DNA of 64,000 nucleotides from Rhizobium sp. 16-488-2b (GTDB lineage Bacteria > Pseudomonadota > Alphaproteobacteria > Rhizobiales > Rhizobiaceae). This document shows positions 62,891 through 64,000 of this stretch, piece by piece. Positions within the stretch are counted from its first letter, which is position 1, and each line of letters opens with the position of its first letter. Under the pieces are notes generated by a model. It was not told the DNA's origin. It was given only the letters and a program-made list of their open reading frames with translations, and did not search any database. Position numbers and translations under genes: made by a program. The stretch lies in NCBI RefSeq assembly GCF_017741815.1, contig NZ_JAGHMF010000023.1:1-64000 (forward strand), in the 5' to 3' direction.

Positions 62891-64000
62891 ATGACGTGCA
62901 AACTATCGCTGGCAACGCTTTCCGACGCGGCTAAGACAGCCGCCGTACCGGCCTATGAGCGGGCGTCGCTGAAGGCGGGCATCGTGCACTTCGGCGTCGG
63001 CAACTTCCACCGCGCCCACCAGGCAATCTATCTCGACGACCTGTTCAACAAGGGCGAGGCTCACGACTGGGCAATCATCGGCGCCGGCATCCTGCCGTCC
63101 GATGCCGCCATGCGCGACAAGCTCGCCGCCCAGGACTTCCTGACGACTGTCGTCGAGCAGGACAACAACAAGACCTCGGCGCGTGTCACCGCGCCGATGA
63201 TCGACATCCTGCCCGTCGGCGATGCCAAGACCATCATCGCCAAGCTCGCCGACCCCGAAATCCGCATCGTCTCGATGACGATCACCGAGGGCGGCTACTT
63301 CATCGACGCGTCCGGCAAGTTCAATCCTGATCATCCGGCAATCGCGGCCGACGGCAAGAACCCCGCCGATCCGAAGACCGTGTTCGGCCTGATCGTCGCC
63401 GGTCTCAAGGCGCGCAAGGACAAGGGCCTCGTGCCGTTCACCGTCATGTCGTGCGATAACATTCCGCACAATGGCGTCGTCACCCGCAATGCGGTTGTCG
63501 GCACGGCGGCGCTCTCCGATCCTGCTTTCGCCGAATGGATCAAGGCCAATGTCGCCTTCCCGAACGCCATGGTCGACCGCATCACGCCGGCTACCGGCCA
63601 GCGCGAGATCGATCTGCTGAAGGACGTCTTCGATATCGAGGACAACTGGCCCGTCTATTGCGAAGAGTTCAAGCAGTGGGTGCTGGAAGACAAGTTCACC
63701 GCCGGCCGCCCGGCGCTGGAGAATGTCGGCGTCACCTTCGTGCCCGATGTCACGCCCTACGAGCACATGAAGATCCGCATCCTCAACGGCGGCCATGCGG
63801 CGATCGCCTATCCGGCGGCGCTGATGGACATCCATTTCGTGCATGACTCGATGGAAGACCCGCTGATCCGCGCCTTCCTCGCCAAGCTCGAAAAGGAAGA
63901 GATCATCCCGATCGTGCCGCCGGTGCCGAACACCTCGCTGACTGATTATTTCGCGCTGATCGAGCACCGCCTGCTCAACCCGAAGATCGCCGACACCATC
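62891..64000 (+). CDS. mtlK: Mannitol 2-dehydrogenase, cut by window end
   Basis: The first 370 residues of a polyol-specific long-chain dehydrogenase; full length is usually about 490. The NAD-binding start HFGVGNFHRAHQA and the catalytic lysine motif KIRILNGGH (K294, N299, H302) are present. GAGG lies 8 bases upstream of the ATG. It oxidises mannitol, arabitol or sorbitol to the ketose. It follows smoK by 102 nt without an intervening sorbitol dehydrogenase (smoS) gene. Confidence 0.93.
   Translation, partial: MTCKLSLATLSDAAKTAAVPAYERASLKAGIVHFGVGNFHRAHQAIYLDDLFNKGEAHDWAIIGAGILPSDAAMRDKLAAQDFLTTVVEQDNNKTSARVTAPMIDILPVGDAKTIIAKLADPEIRIVSMTITEGGYFIDASGKFNPDHPAIAADGKNPADPKTVFGLIVAGLKARKDKGLVPFTVMSCDNIPHNGVVTRNAVVGTAALSDPAFAEWIKANVAFPNAMVDRITPATGQREIDLLKDVFDIEDNWPVYCEEFKQWVLEDKFTAGRPALENVGVTFVPDVTPYEHMKIRILNGGHAAIAYPAALMDIHFVHDSMEDPLIRAFLAKLEKEEIIPIVPPVPNTSLTDYFALIEHRLLNPKIADTI

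Overview
The window is high-GC, gene-dense chromosomal DNA from an alphaproteobacterium, most probably a member of the Rhizobiaceae (Rhizobium/Agrobacterium/Sinorhizobium type). The evidence is the smo sorbitol/mannitol operon, the emrAB-tetR arrangement, the ydcSTUVW-like polyamine block, many ABC sugar systems each with its own LacI or SorC regulator, and several copies of GC-rich mosaic palindromes of the rhizobial intergenic type. No tRNA, rRNA, CRISPR array, insertion sequence or prophage was found. The species cannot be named from the sequence alone.

Layout. 1-2340: two alpha/beta hydrolases and a DoxX protein. 2573-11968: a sugar/polyol catabolic neighbourhood with a Gfo/Idh/MocA oxidoreductase, a TIM-barrel isomerase, a class III cyclase with a TolB-like/TPR tail, a CUT2 ABC transporter and a divergent LacI regulator whose two operators can be seen. 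11987-14600: a cytochrome P460 and Tat-hydrolase pair, a HigBA-like toxin-antitoxin pair, and a decayed TIM-barrel gene abutting it. 14767-20485: PiT phosphate transporter, then xylA, xylB and a LacI regulator. 20573-26277: a secreted hydrolase, emrB, emrA and divergent tetR, and terC. 26332-32041: PhyH dioxygenase, AraC regulator, glutathione peroxidase, membrane proteins of unknown role, and an SLC13/RCK transporter. 32262-35440: gltX and lysS. 35575-43104: a hypothetical gene, a LysR regulator, and a putrescine-type ABC transporter with gamma-aminobutyraldehyde dehydrogenase. 43175-49615: GFA, SRPBCC/ArsR pair, DUF1328, a second class III cyclase, DUF1345, SDR and amidohydrolase, transaldolase. 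50038-57291: a SorC regulator, DoxX, DUF3422, PPK2, ROK kinase and a two-component system. 57541-64000: smoC, smoEFGK and a mannitol dehydrogenase cut by the window end.

How the genes work together. Most of the region imports and catabolises plant- or soil-derived carbon. Xylose is isomerised and phosphorylated to xylulose-5-phosphate, and transaldolase serves the pentose-phosphate pathway. Polyols enter through smoEFGK and are oxidised by the mannitol dehydrogenase. Putrescine-like amines enter through the ydc-type transporter, with the aldehyde intermediate oxidised by the YdcW/PatD homologue. Several regulator genes lie beside readable palindromic operators, so regulator-target pairs can be proposed directly. 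The points most worth a second look are the toxin-antitoxin promoter (a perfect 16-bp palindrome inside the spacer of an apparently leaderless promoter), the decayed gene next to it, a shared LacI-type operator core linking the transporter and isomerase genes, and the mosaic repeats lying inside three gene clusters.
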